Source of the DNA: Arthrobacter crystallopoietes
Lineage (GTDB): Bacteria; Actinomycetota; Actinomycetes; Actinomycetales; Micrococcaceae
Length of the DNA stretch: 64,000 nucleotides
Assembly: GCF_002849715.1 (NCBI RefSeq)
Contig: NZ_CP018863.1
Span: forward strand, 2,046,001-2,110,000
Direction: 5' to 3'
The position numbers and the translations under genes were made by a program. Under the pieces are notes generated by a model. The model was not told where the DNA came from and ran no database searches. It saw only the letters and a program-made list of their open reading frames with translations. Below are positions 16,976 to 25,226 of this stretch, in pieces; positions within the stretch are counted from its first letter, which is position 1; each line of letters starts with the position of its first letter.

Positions 16976-17294
16976 ATGCCGGCGTCTTGTTTCCGACACC
17001 CCGCGGAGCCGGGTTGGTTCATAAGGGCTACTGCTCTGGCACCGTCAGTCGAATAAGGGCTTGGTACATCTGCCCCTTGGTGGGCGGGTCCGGAGCCCGG
17101 CGGGCTGGGGCGAGCTTCGCCGGACTCCGGAGTCTTGATCACTTCGGGACCAGTGTCAGCGGGTTTCTGGGGATCAAGATAGGACAAAGCTTGCCCTGTC
17201 ATCCTTCGAAAAATCTCAGTCCCAAAAATCAATCCCCAACGGACCCCCTATTCTGGGGATCCCAGTTGGAACATTTGCCTAAAGGAATCTTTCT
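16976..17294. other. 319-bp intergenic region between convergent genes
   Basis: A plus-strand open frame (16987-17298) fills it, but its composition and lack of any recognisable motif argue against a gene. It contains a perfect 12-bp palindrome GACTCCGGAGTC (17123-17134) and, at the right end, a terminator-like hairpin for the response regulator gene. AT content is higher than in the flanks near 17200-17295. Confidence 0.5.
17224..17260 (-). terminator. terminator of the LuxR-type regulator gene
   Basis: On the minus strand an ATCCCC...GGGGAT stem (17260-17255 with 17237-17232), with GC-rich interior, is followed by a T-run (TTTTT at 17229-17224 region). It is appropriately placed 35-70 nt after the stop codon. 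Confidence 0.6.
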
Positions 17295-17948
17295 TTAAAT
17301 GGGCTGGGCCGGTTCCAGCAGTTGCATCCGCCTGGCCACGGCCACCGCTTCGAGCTGGGTGTGCGCGTCCAGCTTGGACAGCACGGACTTCACATATCCG
17401 CGGCAAGTGCTGATCGTGACATTCAGCCGCTTGGCAGAAGTCTTGACGTCGCAGCCTTCGGCCAGCAGCGCCAGAACCTGCCGTTCGCGCCTGCTCAAGG
17501 TCGGCAGGCCAGCAACGCCACTGGGTGGCGTGACCGGTACGAGGAAGGACGGATGGATCACCATGGCGCCGGGCCGGGCGTGCTCAATCGCATCGAACAG
17601 CGAATCGACTGTGCCGTGCAGCGGCAGCAGTCCGCAGATGCCCAGGTCGGCCGCGCGGCCCAGCAGGTCGTGCGACGGATGCGCGGTCAGCAGGATGATC
17701 CGCGCAGCCGGTGAATCGGACAGGATCTGTTCGGCCGCCTCCAAGCCCTCGCCGTCGGGTAGCCGGTAGTCAAGGACCACGGCCTCCGGGTGCAGGTTAC
17801 GGCACAGCTCGATGCCTTCCGCCGCATTGCCTGCAAAGCCTCCGGACATTAGGTTGTGGGATGCAAGCGCGCCGGAGAGCAGTTCTGCGAACAGCAGCTG
17901 GCCGCTGATGATCACGATGCATGGACGCTTGTCTGTTGGTTCGTTCAT
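17295..17948 (-). CDS. orphan LuxR/NarL-type response regulator with degenerate receiver
   Basis: A 217-residue protein. Residues about 10-125 fold as a receiver with VVLDYRLPD (Asp60 at the phosphorylation position) and LLTAH (Thr88). However, the acidic pair that normally follows the first strand is replaced by Ser-Gly (IIISGQ), and the conserved Lys is missing (GLLPLHG). Residues 150-212 are a LuxR helix-turn-helix (LSRRERQVLALLAEG, TCRGYVKSVLSKL). It probably acts without classic Mg-dependent phosphorylation (inference). No histidine kinase is adjacent. ATG 17948 follows GGGGG; an in-frame extension to 18023 lacks homology. Confidence 0.88.
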   Translation of the reverse strand: MNEPTDKRPCIVIISGQLLFAELLSGALASHNLMSGGFAGNAAEGIELCRNLHPEAVVLDYRLPDGEGLEAAEQILSDSPAARIILLTAHPSHDLLGRAADLGICGLLPLHGTVDSLFDAIEHARPGAMVIHPSFLVPVTPPSGVAGLPTLSRRERQVLALLAEGCDVKTSAKRLNVTISTCRGYVKSVLSKLDAHTQLEAVAVARRMQLLEPAQPI

Positions 17949-18126
17949 TTGAAGGGCCCCCACCCTGTCTGACTCAACCGAGGAGATGCTCGGAACTCGT
18001 ACCCGAATCTGTGCTGTCCCCATCGTCTATGACCATAATCGTGCCAGCGGCAACTCAAGCCAAGGTTCCGTTCTTGCGCAAAATTAGCTCAAGAAATCCC
18101 TGTCCACCCGGTGGTAAGGTTATCTA

Positions 18127-18142
18127 TCGAAGATAGATTCGA
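18127..18142. promoter_or_regulatory. LexA/SOS box of umuDC
   Basis: TCGAAG-ATAG-ATTCGA matches the actinobacterial LexA site (TCGAAC-N4-GTTCGA) in all ten TCGAA/TTCGA arm bases. It lies immediately upstream of umuD, so the pair should be derepressed by DNA damage. Confidence 0.85.
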
Positions 18143-18145
18143 AGG

Positions 18146-18580
18146 GTGGCGGCTGCTGTGTTCGGTATGGAGACGCCTTCACCATCCAGTTCAGGTCCGG
18201 AGATGAACGACGGCGGCGGGCCCGGGGATGCGCGCGGTTTTCCTTCTCCTGCCCAGGACTACTTCCACGGCGGTATCGACTTGAACCGGCATCTGATCCG
18301 CGACCGCACCTGCACCTTCGTCATGCGGGTAAGCGGCAATTCCATGGCGGCGGCGGGCATCAGCGACGGCGATGAGCTCATCGTGGACCGGTCCCTTACC
18401 CCGCGGGACGGCTCCGTGGTGGTGGCGGTGGTTAACGGCGAACTGCTCATCCGGCGCCTGCATCTCTCCGGCGACCACGTCAGACTGCAGACGGACGACG
18501 GCGGAGTCCCCACCGAAGTGCCCGAGCTCGCCGACTTGAGCATCTGGGGCGTCGTCACCCGGTGCCTGCACCATGTCTAG
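18146..18580 (+). CDS. umuD: UmuD-like S24 peptidase family protein with altered catalytic dyad
   Basis: A 144-residue homologue of UmuD. Aligned blocks are [10 protein letters not shown] (E. coli CGFPSPAADY), [13 protein letters not shown] with catalytic Ser66, [12 protein letters not shown] and [11 protein letters not shown]. The last block is the surprise: the general-base Lys (Lys97 of E. coli, in EFTVKK) aligns with Arg103, and the next Lys is also Arg. The cleavage-site residue before GFPSP is Arg30 instead of Cys/Ala. Self-cleavage is therefore doubtful. The start is uncertain: GTG 18146 or ATG 18167. It overlaps umuC by 8 nt and is SOS-controlled by the box just upstream. Confidence 0.88.
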   Translation: MAAAVFGMETPSPSSSGPEMNDGGGPGDARGFPSPAQDYFHGGIDLNRHLIRDRTCTFVMRVSGNSMAAAGISDGDELIVDRSLTPRDGSVVVAVVNGELLIRRLHLSGDHVRLQTDDGGVPTEVPELADLSIWGVVTRCLHHV

Positions 18581-19868
18581 CGAACCATCACTCCCCGGCG
18601 GGCGGATCGCGCTGGTGGACGTCAACAATTTTTATGTCTCCTGCGAGCGGGTCTTCGACCCCGCGCTCGAGGGGCGTCCCGTCGTCGTACTTTCCAATAA
18701 CGATGGTTGCGTGGTGGCGCGCTCCGAAGAAGCGAAACAGCTCGGCATCGCCACCGGAACGCCATGGTTCAAGGTGGCCCCGGAGGCTGGGCGATGGGGG
18801 CTGGTTGCCCGTTCCAGCAACTACGAGCTCTATGGTGATTTGAGCGCGCGGGTGATGGAGGTCCTGGGCCGGTTCGGCAGCTGGCAGGAGGTGTACTCGA
18901 TCGACGAGTGTTTCCTGGGGCTGCCCGGGGACGAGCGGCAGCTGCTCGGGACGGCGGCACGGATCCGGTCGGCCGTCATGCGGCACGTCGGCGTGCCGGT
19001 GTGTGTAGGAGTAGCCGGAACCAAGACGCTGGCTAAGTTTGTGAACCACATTGCCAAGCGAAACCCGCACATGCAAGGCGTCTGCTCGCTGGACTCCATG
19101 CCGGCCGCGGAGGTCGCGCGAATCCAGTCGCGCGTGCCGGTCACGGGGTTGTGGGGCGTGGGTGGACGGACCGCGAAGCGGCTGAATGCGATGGGGATCG
19201 AGACCGTGGCGGACCTGAAGGCGGCGGACCCGCAGCTGATCCGCAAGCGGTTCTCGGTGGTGCTCCAACGGACGGTACTGGAATTGAACGGGACCGCCTG
19301 CATCCCGCATTCCGAGGAACGGGCCGACAAACAGCAGATCATGTTCTCGCGCAGTTTCTCGACGCCGGTGACCACTGCGGAGGAGATGGACCAGGTCATG
19401 GCGGTCTACGCCCAGCGAGGTGCCGCCCGGATGGCGGCCCAGGGTTTGAACGCCTCGGTGCTCACCGTGACCGCGGGAACCAGCCGCTTTGCCGGCGGGG
19501 AGAAGTCCTTCCCCTCTGCATCCGCGCGGCTGCCGGTGCCGACACAGGATCCCATCCAGCTGACCCGGGCCGCGGTGGCGACGATGCGCACCTGCATCTC
19601 TGAAGGGACCCAGTATGTGCGGGCGGGCGTTTTGTTTACCGGACTCGAGCCGGCCGACGGGCAGCAGACGCTGGACCCGTTTGTCAGTGATCTGGACCAG
19701 CGGCACATCGGCGACCTGCTCGGCAGCGTGCGGGCGAAGTTCGGCGAAGCGGCCATCGGCCTCGGCCAGGGCGGGCTGGCCGTTCCGGCCGCCTGGTCCA
19801 TGAAGCGGGACTTCTCCTCTCCGCGCTACACCACCGAGTGGAGCGACCTGCCGGTGGTCCGGGCCTGA
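18573..19868 (+). CDS. umuC: Y-family translesion DNA polymerase V subunit UmuC
   Basis: A 431-residue Y-family polymerase. The palm acidic residues are in [16 protein letters not shown] (first Asp) and [10 protein letters not shown] (Asp-Glu pair). The finger motif [15 protein letters not shown] and the helix-hairpin-helix [15 protein letters not shown] are present, followed by the little-finger domain. Full length for UmuC (about 420-430). The ATG overlaps the end of umuD by 8 nt, giving coupled synthesis. The product copies damaged templates during the SOS response, normally with processed UmuD; here the partner has an unusual active site. Confidence 0.94.
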   Translation: MSSEPSLPGGRIALVDVNNFYVSCERVFDPALEGRPVVVLSNNDGCVVARSEEAKQLGIATGTPWFKVAPEAGRWGLVARSSNYELYGDLSARVMEVLGRFGSWQEVYSIDECFLGLPGDERQLLGTAARIRSAVMRHVGVPVCVGVAGTKTLAKFVNHIAKRNPHMQGVCSLDSMPAAEVARIQSRVPVTGLWGVGGRTAKRLNAMGIETVADLKAADPQLIRKRFSVVLQRTVLELNGTACIPHSEERADKQQIMFSRSFSTPVTTAEEMDQVMAVYAQRGAARMAAQGLNASVLTVTAGTSRFAGGEKSFPSASARLPVPTQDPIQLTRAAVATMRTCISEGTQYVRAGVLFTGLEPADGQQTLDPFVSDLDQRHIGDLLGSVRAKFGEAAIGLGQGGLAVPAAWSMKRDFSSPRYTTEWSDLPVVRA

Positions 19869-19882
19869 GGCCTTAAACCACC

Positions 19883-19920
19883 CGTCCCCGGGCATCGCTT
19901 GCGTGCAATGCCCGGGGACG
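19883..19920. terminator. bidirectional terminator after umuC
   Basis: CGTCCCCGGGCAT (19883-19895) pairs with ATGCCCGGGGACG (19908-19920), a 13-bp GC-rich stem followed by AGTTTATTT. It separates umuC from the convergent universal stress protein gene. Confidence 0.88.
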
Positions 19921-19934
19921 AGTTTATTTCCCGG

Positions 19935-20315
19935 TCAGTTTGCCTTGACGGTGAGGACCGGACAGCCGGCGTCGAGCAGGATCCGCTGCGCGTGGCTGCC
20001 GAGGATGAGCTTTCCCACCCGCGAACGCCGGCGCAGGCCCAGGACGATCAGTGCGACCTTGCGCTCCTGCTCGGTCTGCAGCACCAGATCCGCGGCGTCA
20101 TGGATGACCGACGACGGCGGCAACACGGCAACCGTGCGGCCCCCGCTGCTGAACGAGGCCGGATCGATGTCCAACTCCGCCAGCGACAGCTCCCGCCGAT
20201 CCGTGTCGATATTCGCGATCAGCACATCGGAGTCGAGCCGTCCGGCTTCTTCGACTGCGCGGCGAACGGCAGTCCGGCCTTCAGGACTGTCGGTAAAGCA
20301 GGCGAGGATTGTCAT
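19935..20315 (-). CDS. universal stress protein (UspA family)
   Basis: A 126-residue single-domain UspA protein. The C-terminal signature GSHAQRILLDAGCPVLTVK corresponds to the GS-x9-G(S/T)-x-P-V-L-V block. The ATP-binding G-2x-G-9x-G form is only partly kept: LGLRRRSRVGKLILGSHAQ has the first glycines. It ends with a strand-type KAN. Nucleotide binding is plausible. It is 35 bp upstream of the TctA::TctB gene in transcription of unrelated origin; both are on the minus strand, so it may be co-transcribed as the last gene of the transporter operon. Confidence 0.88.
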   Translation of the reverse strand: MTILACFTDSPEGRTAVRRAVEEAGRLDSDVLIANIDTDRRELSLAELDIDPASFSSGGRTVAVLPPSSVIHDAADLVLQTEQERKVALIVLGLRRRSRVGKLILGSHAQRILLDAGCPVLTVKAN

Positions 20316-20350
20316 CGGTGGTTCCTTTCGTTTCCGTATGGTTCGCTGGC

Positions 20351-22582
20351 TCAGCCGACAAGCTGGCTGAGCCAGCCCTGCGGCAGATCGATGGGCAGGA
20401 GTGTCGGCAGGGCCAGCAGTACCACGTAGAGAACCGCCGTGTAGATGATCGTCGTCTTGGTTTTGGCCCGGGCGACGATGAGCAGGAAGGCCGGAACGAA
20501 GATCATGACGGCAACGAGGTAGCCAAGGATGCCGATCAAAACCAGGAACCCTGCCATCCAGCCGAACGTCTTGAAGGCAAACCCTGCCTCCTTGGTCCAG
20601 CCGGGTCCATACCCTGGTGACGCCTGACCGCTCGCAGGAGCTTCGCCGGTTGCGGACTTCGCCGAAGGCACGGCCGTGGCCACTGCGCCGGCGGCCCGGC
20701 GGGAGCCTGTCCCAGTGCCTGCCGGGGAAATCGATTCCCTAGCGGTTGAGCCGGGGAACCCGGCGGAACCAGCCGAGCCGGTGGCATGAACGGAGCCCGT
20801 GGACCCGGTGGCGATGGACGACGACGCCGCCGCTTCCGCCATAACCTGGGTGGCCATGGCGGCTTGGGGCTGCCTGGCCCGGCGCCGGATCAGGATTTCC
20901 TGGCAGAGCAGGGCAAGGCCCATGATGAGGCCGCCCCAGCCCACCAGTTGCGGCACCAGCCGCGCTTCCGGGGAGAAACCGGAGGAGATGACCAGCGAGC
21001 CGGCGAAGATCACGATGACTACCAGTGCGGTGGCCAGCGACCAGGTGGAGTTCTTCAGCGGGCTTTCGGCGTCGACAGCATTCTCCTGCGTCGGGTCGTC
21101 GTCGCGGTCCAGCCGGCGGCGGGCACGGATCCACTTGAAGATGTTCCACAGGATCGGCAGCACCAGGACCGCCAGGAAAACCATGGTGCCCGGACGCAGC
21201 ATCCACTCGAACCCGTTGTACAGGCTGTCGGTCAGGAAGTAGTAGCGTTCCAGCGGAATGGCCAGGACAAAGCCGATCAGGAACGGAGCCCGCGGGAAGC
21301 CGGTGGACTTCAGGACCCAGCCGGCCACGCCCAGCAGCACCATGACCCAGAGGTCGCCCAGCTGGCCGCCCTCCTGGAAGGAGCCCAGCAGCATGATCGC
21401 AACGAGGCCGGATGCCAGGACGGCGAACGGAACTTTGGTCAGCGAGGCCAGCGGGCGAACGGTCAGGAAGCAGAACAGCGCACCGAGCACGGAGGCGATG
21501 GCGAAGGACCAGACGATCAGGTACATCAGGTCAAGATGGTCGGTGATGATGGACGGTCCCGGCTGGATCCCGTAGGTCAGCAGCATGCCGAGGAGCATTG
21601 CGGAGGGGACGCCGCCGGGGATACCGAACAGCAGGGTGGGGATCAGGTCCCCGGCCTCCACCGAGTTGTTGGCGCTTTCCGGCCCGACGATGCCGCGCGG
21701 GTCGCCCTTGCCGAACTTGCGCTTGTCTTTTGCCGTGGCCACGGCCTGGCCGTAGGCCAGCCAGGTGCCGGCGGTGGCGCCGACGCCCGGAAGCACGCCG
21801 GCCCAGATGCCGATCAGCGAGCCGCGGATGACCTGCGACCAGTGGGTGAGCCACTCGCGGATACCCGAGCCCCAGCCGCCCGTGACCTTGACCGGAGCAT
21901 TTTCGCCGCGCCGCTGGCTGGCCCGCGAAGCGATCTCGGCGAGGCCGAAGATGCCCAGGGCGACGGCGACCAGGGAGAGCCCGTCGCCGAGGAACAGGCT
22001 GCCGAAGGTGAAGCGCTCTTCGGCTGTTGTGGGCGAGGTGCCCACCATGCCGAGCAGGAGGCCCAGGAGGCCGGCGACCAGGCCCTTCACTACGTTGCCG
22101 CGCGAGAGAACTGCGGCCAGCGCGACGCCGAGGACGGTCAGCATGAACAGTTCCGGGCTGGCAAAGGAGAGCACCAGCGGCCGGGCCAGCGGGATCGCCA
22201 GTGTCAGGCCAACGGCACCGATGAGGCCGCCCGCCATGGAGGAGAGGAAAGCTAGGCTGAGTGCACGTTTGGCCTGGCCCTTGCGGGCCATTGAGTAGCC
22301 GTCGAGCATCGTCACCGATGCCGACGCCGATCCCGGTGCGCCCAGCAATACCGCCGAGACGGTGTCCGAGGTATGGACGACGGCGAGGGCTCCGATGAGC
22401 AGGGCCAGTGCCGGGGCGGGTTCCATGCCGAAGGTAATGGGCAGCAGGATCGCCACCGCTCCGGTGCCGCCGAGGCCCGGGATGAGGCCCATGACCAGGC
22501 CTGCCACAACGCCGACGAGCAGCATTAACAGCAGCGCCGGGTCCGCCAATGAGGCCAATGCGGCCATAGCTGAATCAAGCAT
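20351..22582 (-). CDS. tripartite tricarboxylate transporter, TctA::TctB fusion
   Basis: The protein is 743 residues. Residues 1-500 are the large permease TctA, with about 12 helices and the duplicated GLIPGLGGTGAVAILLP and GVLPGVGATAGTWLAYG loops plus GIPGGVPSAMLLG. Residues about 520-743 are the small four-helix TctB subunit, split by a low-complexity Ser/Ala/Gly/Thr-rich loop of about 85 residues (about 585-670). In most systems tctA and tctB are separate genes of about 500 and 150-170 codons. The carrier imports tri- or dicarboxylates delivered by the extracytoplasmic TctC protein encoded 9 bp upstream in the same operon. Confidence 0.9.
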   Translation of the reverse strand: MLDSAMAALASLADPALLLMLLVGVVAGLVMGLIPGLGGTGAVAILLPITFGMEPAPALALLIGALAVVHTSDTVSAVLLGAPGSASASVTMLDGYSMARKGQAKRALSLAFLSSMAGGLIGAVGLTLAIPLARPLVLSFASPELFMLTVLGVALAAVLSRGNVVKGLVAGLLGLLLGMVGTSPTTAEERFTFGSLFLGDGLSLVAVALGIFGLAEIASRASQRRGENAPVKVTGGWGSGIREWLTHWSQVIRGSLIGIWAGVLPGVGATAGTWLAYGQAVATAKDKRKFGKGDPRGIVGPESANNSVEAGDLIPTLLFGIPGGVPSAMLLGMLLTYGIQPGPSIITDHLDLMYLIVWSFAIASVLGALFCFLTVRPLASLTKVPFAVLASGLVAIMLLGSFQEGGQLGDLWVMVLLGVAGWVLKSTGFPRAPFLIGFVLAIPLERYYFLTDSLYNGFEWMLRPGTMVFLAVLVLPILWNIFKWIRARRRLDRDDDPTQENAVDAESPLKNSTWSLATALVVIVIFAGSLVISSGFSPEARLVPQLVGWGGLIMGLALLCQEILIRRRARQPQAAMATQVMAEAAASSSIATGSTGSVHATGSAGSAGFPGSTARESISPAGTGTGSRRAAGAVATAVPSAKSATGEAPASGQASPGYGPGWTKEAGFAFKTFGWMAGFLVLIGILGYLVAVMIFVPAFLLIVARAKTKTTIIYTAVLYVVLLALPTLLPIDLPQGWLSQLVG

Positions 22583-22591
22583 TGTTATTCC

Positions 22592-24955
22592 TTAGTCGAC
22601 TTCGATGTCGTAGGTGTCTTTGAGCAGGCGCAGCACATATTTCTTGGTTGCATCCGTCACCGTGTAGGCCTCGGCCACGCGTGCGGGCAACTGTGCATCG
22701 GCCGTAATCGGGTAGCCGCCCAGAATCTTGTCTGCCTTGGCATTGAAGGCCTTGTCCGAGGCCATCTTGTGGGCGGACTCGCGCAGCAGCTTCACGGCTT
22801 CGTCCGGGGTGCCGGCGGGCGCCCACAGACCCTTCTGGTACGTGTAGGTCAGGCCGAGCAGTGTCTTGTACGCTTCGAGCTTTTCGCCGCTCGGCTCGGT
22901 CCCGTGCAGCTCGCGGTAGACCTCGACGACGGTGGGGACGTCGGGGAAGTTCGGATCGCGGATGACCTTGCCGCCCGCGTCCAGCTGGCCGAAGGACATC
23001 AGTACTACGGCCTTTCCTTCCTCGGCGATGCCTTCGACGGCCGAGCCATAGGAGGAGGTGGTGGTGTAGTCGATATCGATCTCCCCGCGCTGGAGCGCCA
23101 GATTGACCGGCCCGCGGCCCTCGAAACCAAAGGTGGCCGTGGTCTCCGCCTTGAGCAGGTCGAAGGCGACGAGAGTGGTGAGGTCGAGGCCGGTCGCGCT
23201 GATGCCGCCGAAGACCAGCGGCTTGTCGCGTCCGATCAGATCCTTGACGGACTTGATGCCGGCGGCGGTCCGGGCATAGATGACTCCGCCGGTCCCGTTG
23301 ACCAGAACCGGAGTCAGGTCGCTGAAGGAGTACTTGACCGCATGCCGGCCGAGAACCCAGGGAACCACGGTGGTTGCGGTGCTGACCAGCAGCTCCGTGC
23401 CGTCGTCCTTAGCGGAGGTGGCGAAGTGGTTGCTTCCGGTGATGCCTTCGCCGCCGGACTCGTTGGTCGGCGCGAATCCGGGTACGCCGGGAACAAAATG
23501 GACCATCTCCGTGCCGATGAAACGGGCCCAGGTATCGGTGCCGCCGCCCTCCGCCAGCGGGATAACCATCTTGATGGTCTCCCCGGCGTAGTCCCCGTCG
23601 GCAGTCGTGACGGGCGGCCGCAGCAGTCCGCCGCCGAATACGGTGGTGCCCAGGCCGAGCGCGGCGAAGAGCCCGACGGCGGTCAGCACGGTGCGGCGCG
23701 AATGCTGCGGCGGATCGGCAAGTTCGGCCAATTCGTTGTCGGCGGGCGGCAGCTCATCGCGCCCGTTGCCGCCGTCGTTATTTGGCGTCTCATGGGGCAG
23801 CTGGACCATCGGTGTCTCCTTTGACTGGCTGGGCCTGGCAGATTCCGCTGCCTGCGCCTTCGCAGCAGGCAGCGGGGGCAACGGAAGCGAAGCACGGGCC
23901 AGGATCCTGGCGGTGCGGACGGAGCCGACGATTTCGCTGCCGTCCATGGTGCTGCGCCACGTGGAAATGATTCCTGCCGGGGTGCGGATATTCAAGGAAG
24001 TTTCCGCCGGTGACTTGAGGGCACGTTCGACAACTGTGCCGGGGGTGCCCGCGGCCAGCGTCAGGCCGATGCTCCCGGTGATGGCCAGGGCGGGGTGGGG
24101 GTTGCCCATGGAGAGCATCATGATCTGGACGTCGGCCTCGCCCGGGCTGTCCGGCGGCGCGGCGATGGCCAGCTTGGGGATGGCTCGTTCGGCGCTCTCC
24201 GGCGTGGCGGACAGGCCCATGGCTACGGCGCCCACGCGGCGGATCGCGTCCAGATTCTCCAGTTCGGGGAGTACTTCCAGGCCCCACTCGCGGAAATCCG
24301 TCTCGCCGAGTCCCGCTGTGGTGGCGGAAATGATCACGAGCGGCGCGCCGGCATCAACCATTGAGGCTTCGACGAAGCGGCCGTCCACCATCAGCAGGTC
24401 GGCCGCGTTGCCTGTTGGCAAAAGGCTGCCGGTGGTTTTGCCTGCCGGTTCGACGAAGCCCAAACCTACCTCGGTGCCGGGGAAAGGTACCCCGGGAATC
24501 ATCGTGTCGAGTTCGGGCTCCCACCTGCCGCCCGGCGTCGCGACCCGCTGCACAATCTGCTGTTGCGTGTTCGTGTTGAGGGCGCGGACCAGTGTCTCGT
24601 CCGCCTGCGGCCGGACCCAGCCGCGATCCATGGCGTAGAGGGCGACTACGGCGGAACAGTTGCCGCAGTTGCTGCCCCAATCGACCTTGCCTTCGTCAAT
24701 GCCGACCTGGGCGAATGTGTAGTCAACATCCGTATCCGGTTCCTGGGAAGGGGACAGGATGACGGCCTTGCTAGTTGTCGAGGTCCCACCCCCAACGCCG
24801 TCGACCTGTCGTGAATCGGGGCTGCCGAAAAGACGAAGCAGGACCTCGTCCACCGTGTAGCCGGGGATATTCAACTGCTCGCGCTCGAACACCCAGCACT
24901 TGCTGGTTCCGCCGCGCATCCAGACGGCGTCGACTGATCTGGTAATTGTCCTCAC
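22592..24955 (-). CDS. PrpF-family isomerase read through into TctC solute-binding protein
   Basis: One open frame of 787 codons. Residues 1-382 are a complete PrpF protein (methylaconitate isomerase / 4-oxalomesaconate tautomerase family: VWMRGGTSKCWVF, VDGVGGGTSTTSK, DWGSNCGNCSA, MGNPHPA). Residues 383-787 are a complete TctC-type binding protein: a Tat-like leader SRRTVLTAVG near residue 423, IKMVIPLAEGGGTDTWAR, TNESGGEGITGSNHF and GLWAPAGTPDEAVK. Residue 383 is a Met with an excellent ribosome binding site, so TctC is probably also made separately. A cytoplasmic enzyme ahead of an export signal is topologically odd. The substrate is likely an unsaturated tricarboxylate. Confidence 0.85.
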   Translation of the reverse strand: MRTITRSVDAVWMRGGTSKCWVFEREQLNIPGYTVDEVLLRLFGSPDSRQVDGVGGGTSTTSKAVILSPSQEPDTDVDYTFAQVGIDEGKVDWGSNCGNCSAVVALYAMDRGWVRPQADETLVRALNTNTQQQIVQRVATPGGRWEPELDTMIPGVPFPGTEVGLGFVEPAGKTTGSLLPTGNAADLLMVDGRFVEASMVDAGAPLVIISATTAGLGETDFREWGLEVLPELENLDAIRRVGAVAMGLSATPESAERAIPKLAIAAPPDSPGEADVQIMMLSMGNPHPALAITGSIGLTLAAGTPGTVVERALKSPAETSLNIRTPAGIISTWRSTMDGSEIVGSVRTARILARASLPLPPLPAAKAQAAESARPSQSKETPMVQLPHETPNNDGGNGRDELPPADNELAELADPPQHSRRTVLTAVGLFAALGLGTTVFGGGLLRPPVTTADGDYAGETIKMVIPLAEGGGTDTWARFIGTEMVHFVPGVPGFAPTNESGGEGITGSNHFATSAKDDGTELLVSTATTVVPWVLGRHAVKYSFSDLTPVLVNGTGGVIYARTAAGIKSVKDLIGRDKPLVFGGISATGLDLTTLVAFDLLKAETTATFGFEGRGPVNLALQRGEIDIDYTTTSSYGSAVEGIAEEGKAVVLMSFGQLDAGGKVIRDPNFPDVPTVVEVYRELHGTEPSGEKLEAYKTLLGLTYTYQKGLWAPAGTPDEAVKLLRESAHKMASDKAFNAKADKILGGYPITADAQLPARVAEAYTVTDATKKYVLRLLKDTYDIEVD
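23807..23822 (-). promoter_or_regulatory. internal ribosome binding site and ATG for TctC
   Basis: On the minus strand AAAGGAG (23822-23816), 6 nt, then ATG (23809-23807). This in-frame start would give a 405-residue TctC (22592-23809). Its quality suggests that the ancestral genes were separate and the prpF stop codon was lost. Confidence 0.8.
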
Positions 24956-25226
24956 CTACTTTACGAATCGGAGAGTGGGTTCCCCAGATGTGATGGGGCC
25001 CACGAAGTTTGTTGATTCGATAGTGAGGGCAGCAAGAGTTAATTACCAGTTACCAAAAGTAGACTTCCATGTAGTACTCCTTCATTCATTGGCAACTGAA
25101 GGCTTAGGGGACACTCTTTGCCGGAAAGACGCCCTGTCGCGAGCCGCGAAGCGGGTGGGGCAGCAAGGAGCATGTAGCCGAATCTCATTTTCTACAGTAT
25201 GTTGAAGCAGCGCTTAAGGAGGCGGC

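Noticed and set aside
16987..17298. 103-codon plus-strand open frame after the DNA ligase gene
   Set aside because: No recognisable motif, poor ribosome binding site, and it overlaps a terminator-like hairpin of the convergent gene; treated as intergenic.
24900..25205. 101-codon plus-strand open frame in the LysR/PrpF divergent region
   Set aside because: It begins inside prpF on the other strand, has mixed composition and no family signature; the region is better read as a regulatory spacer.
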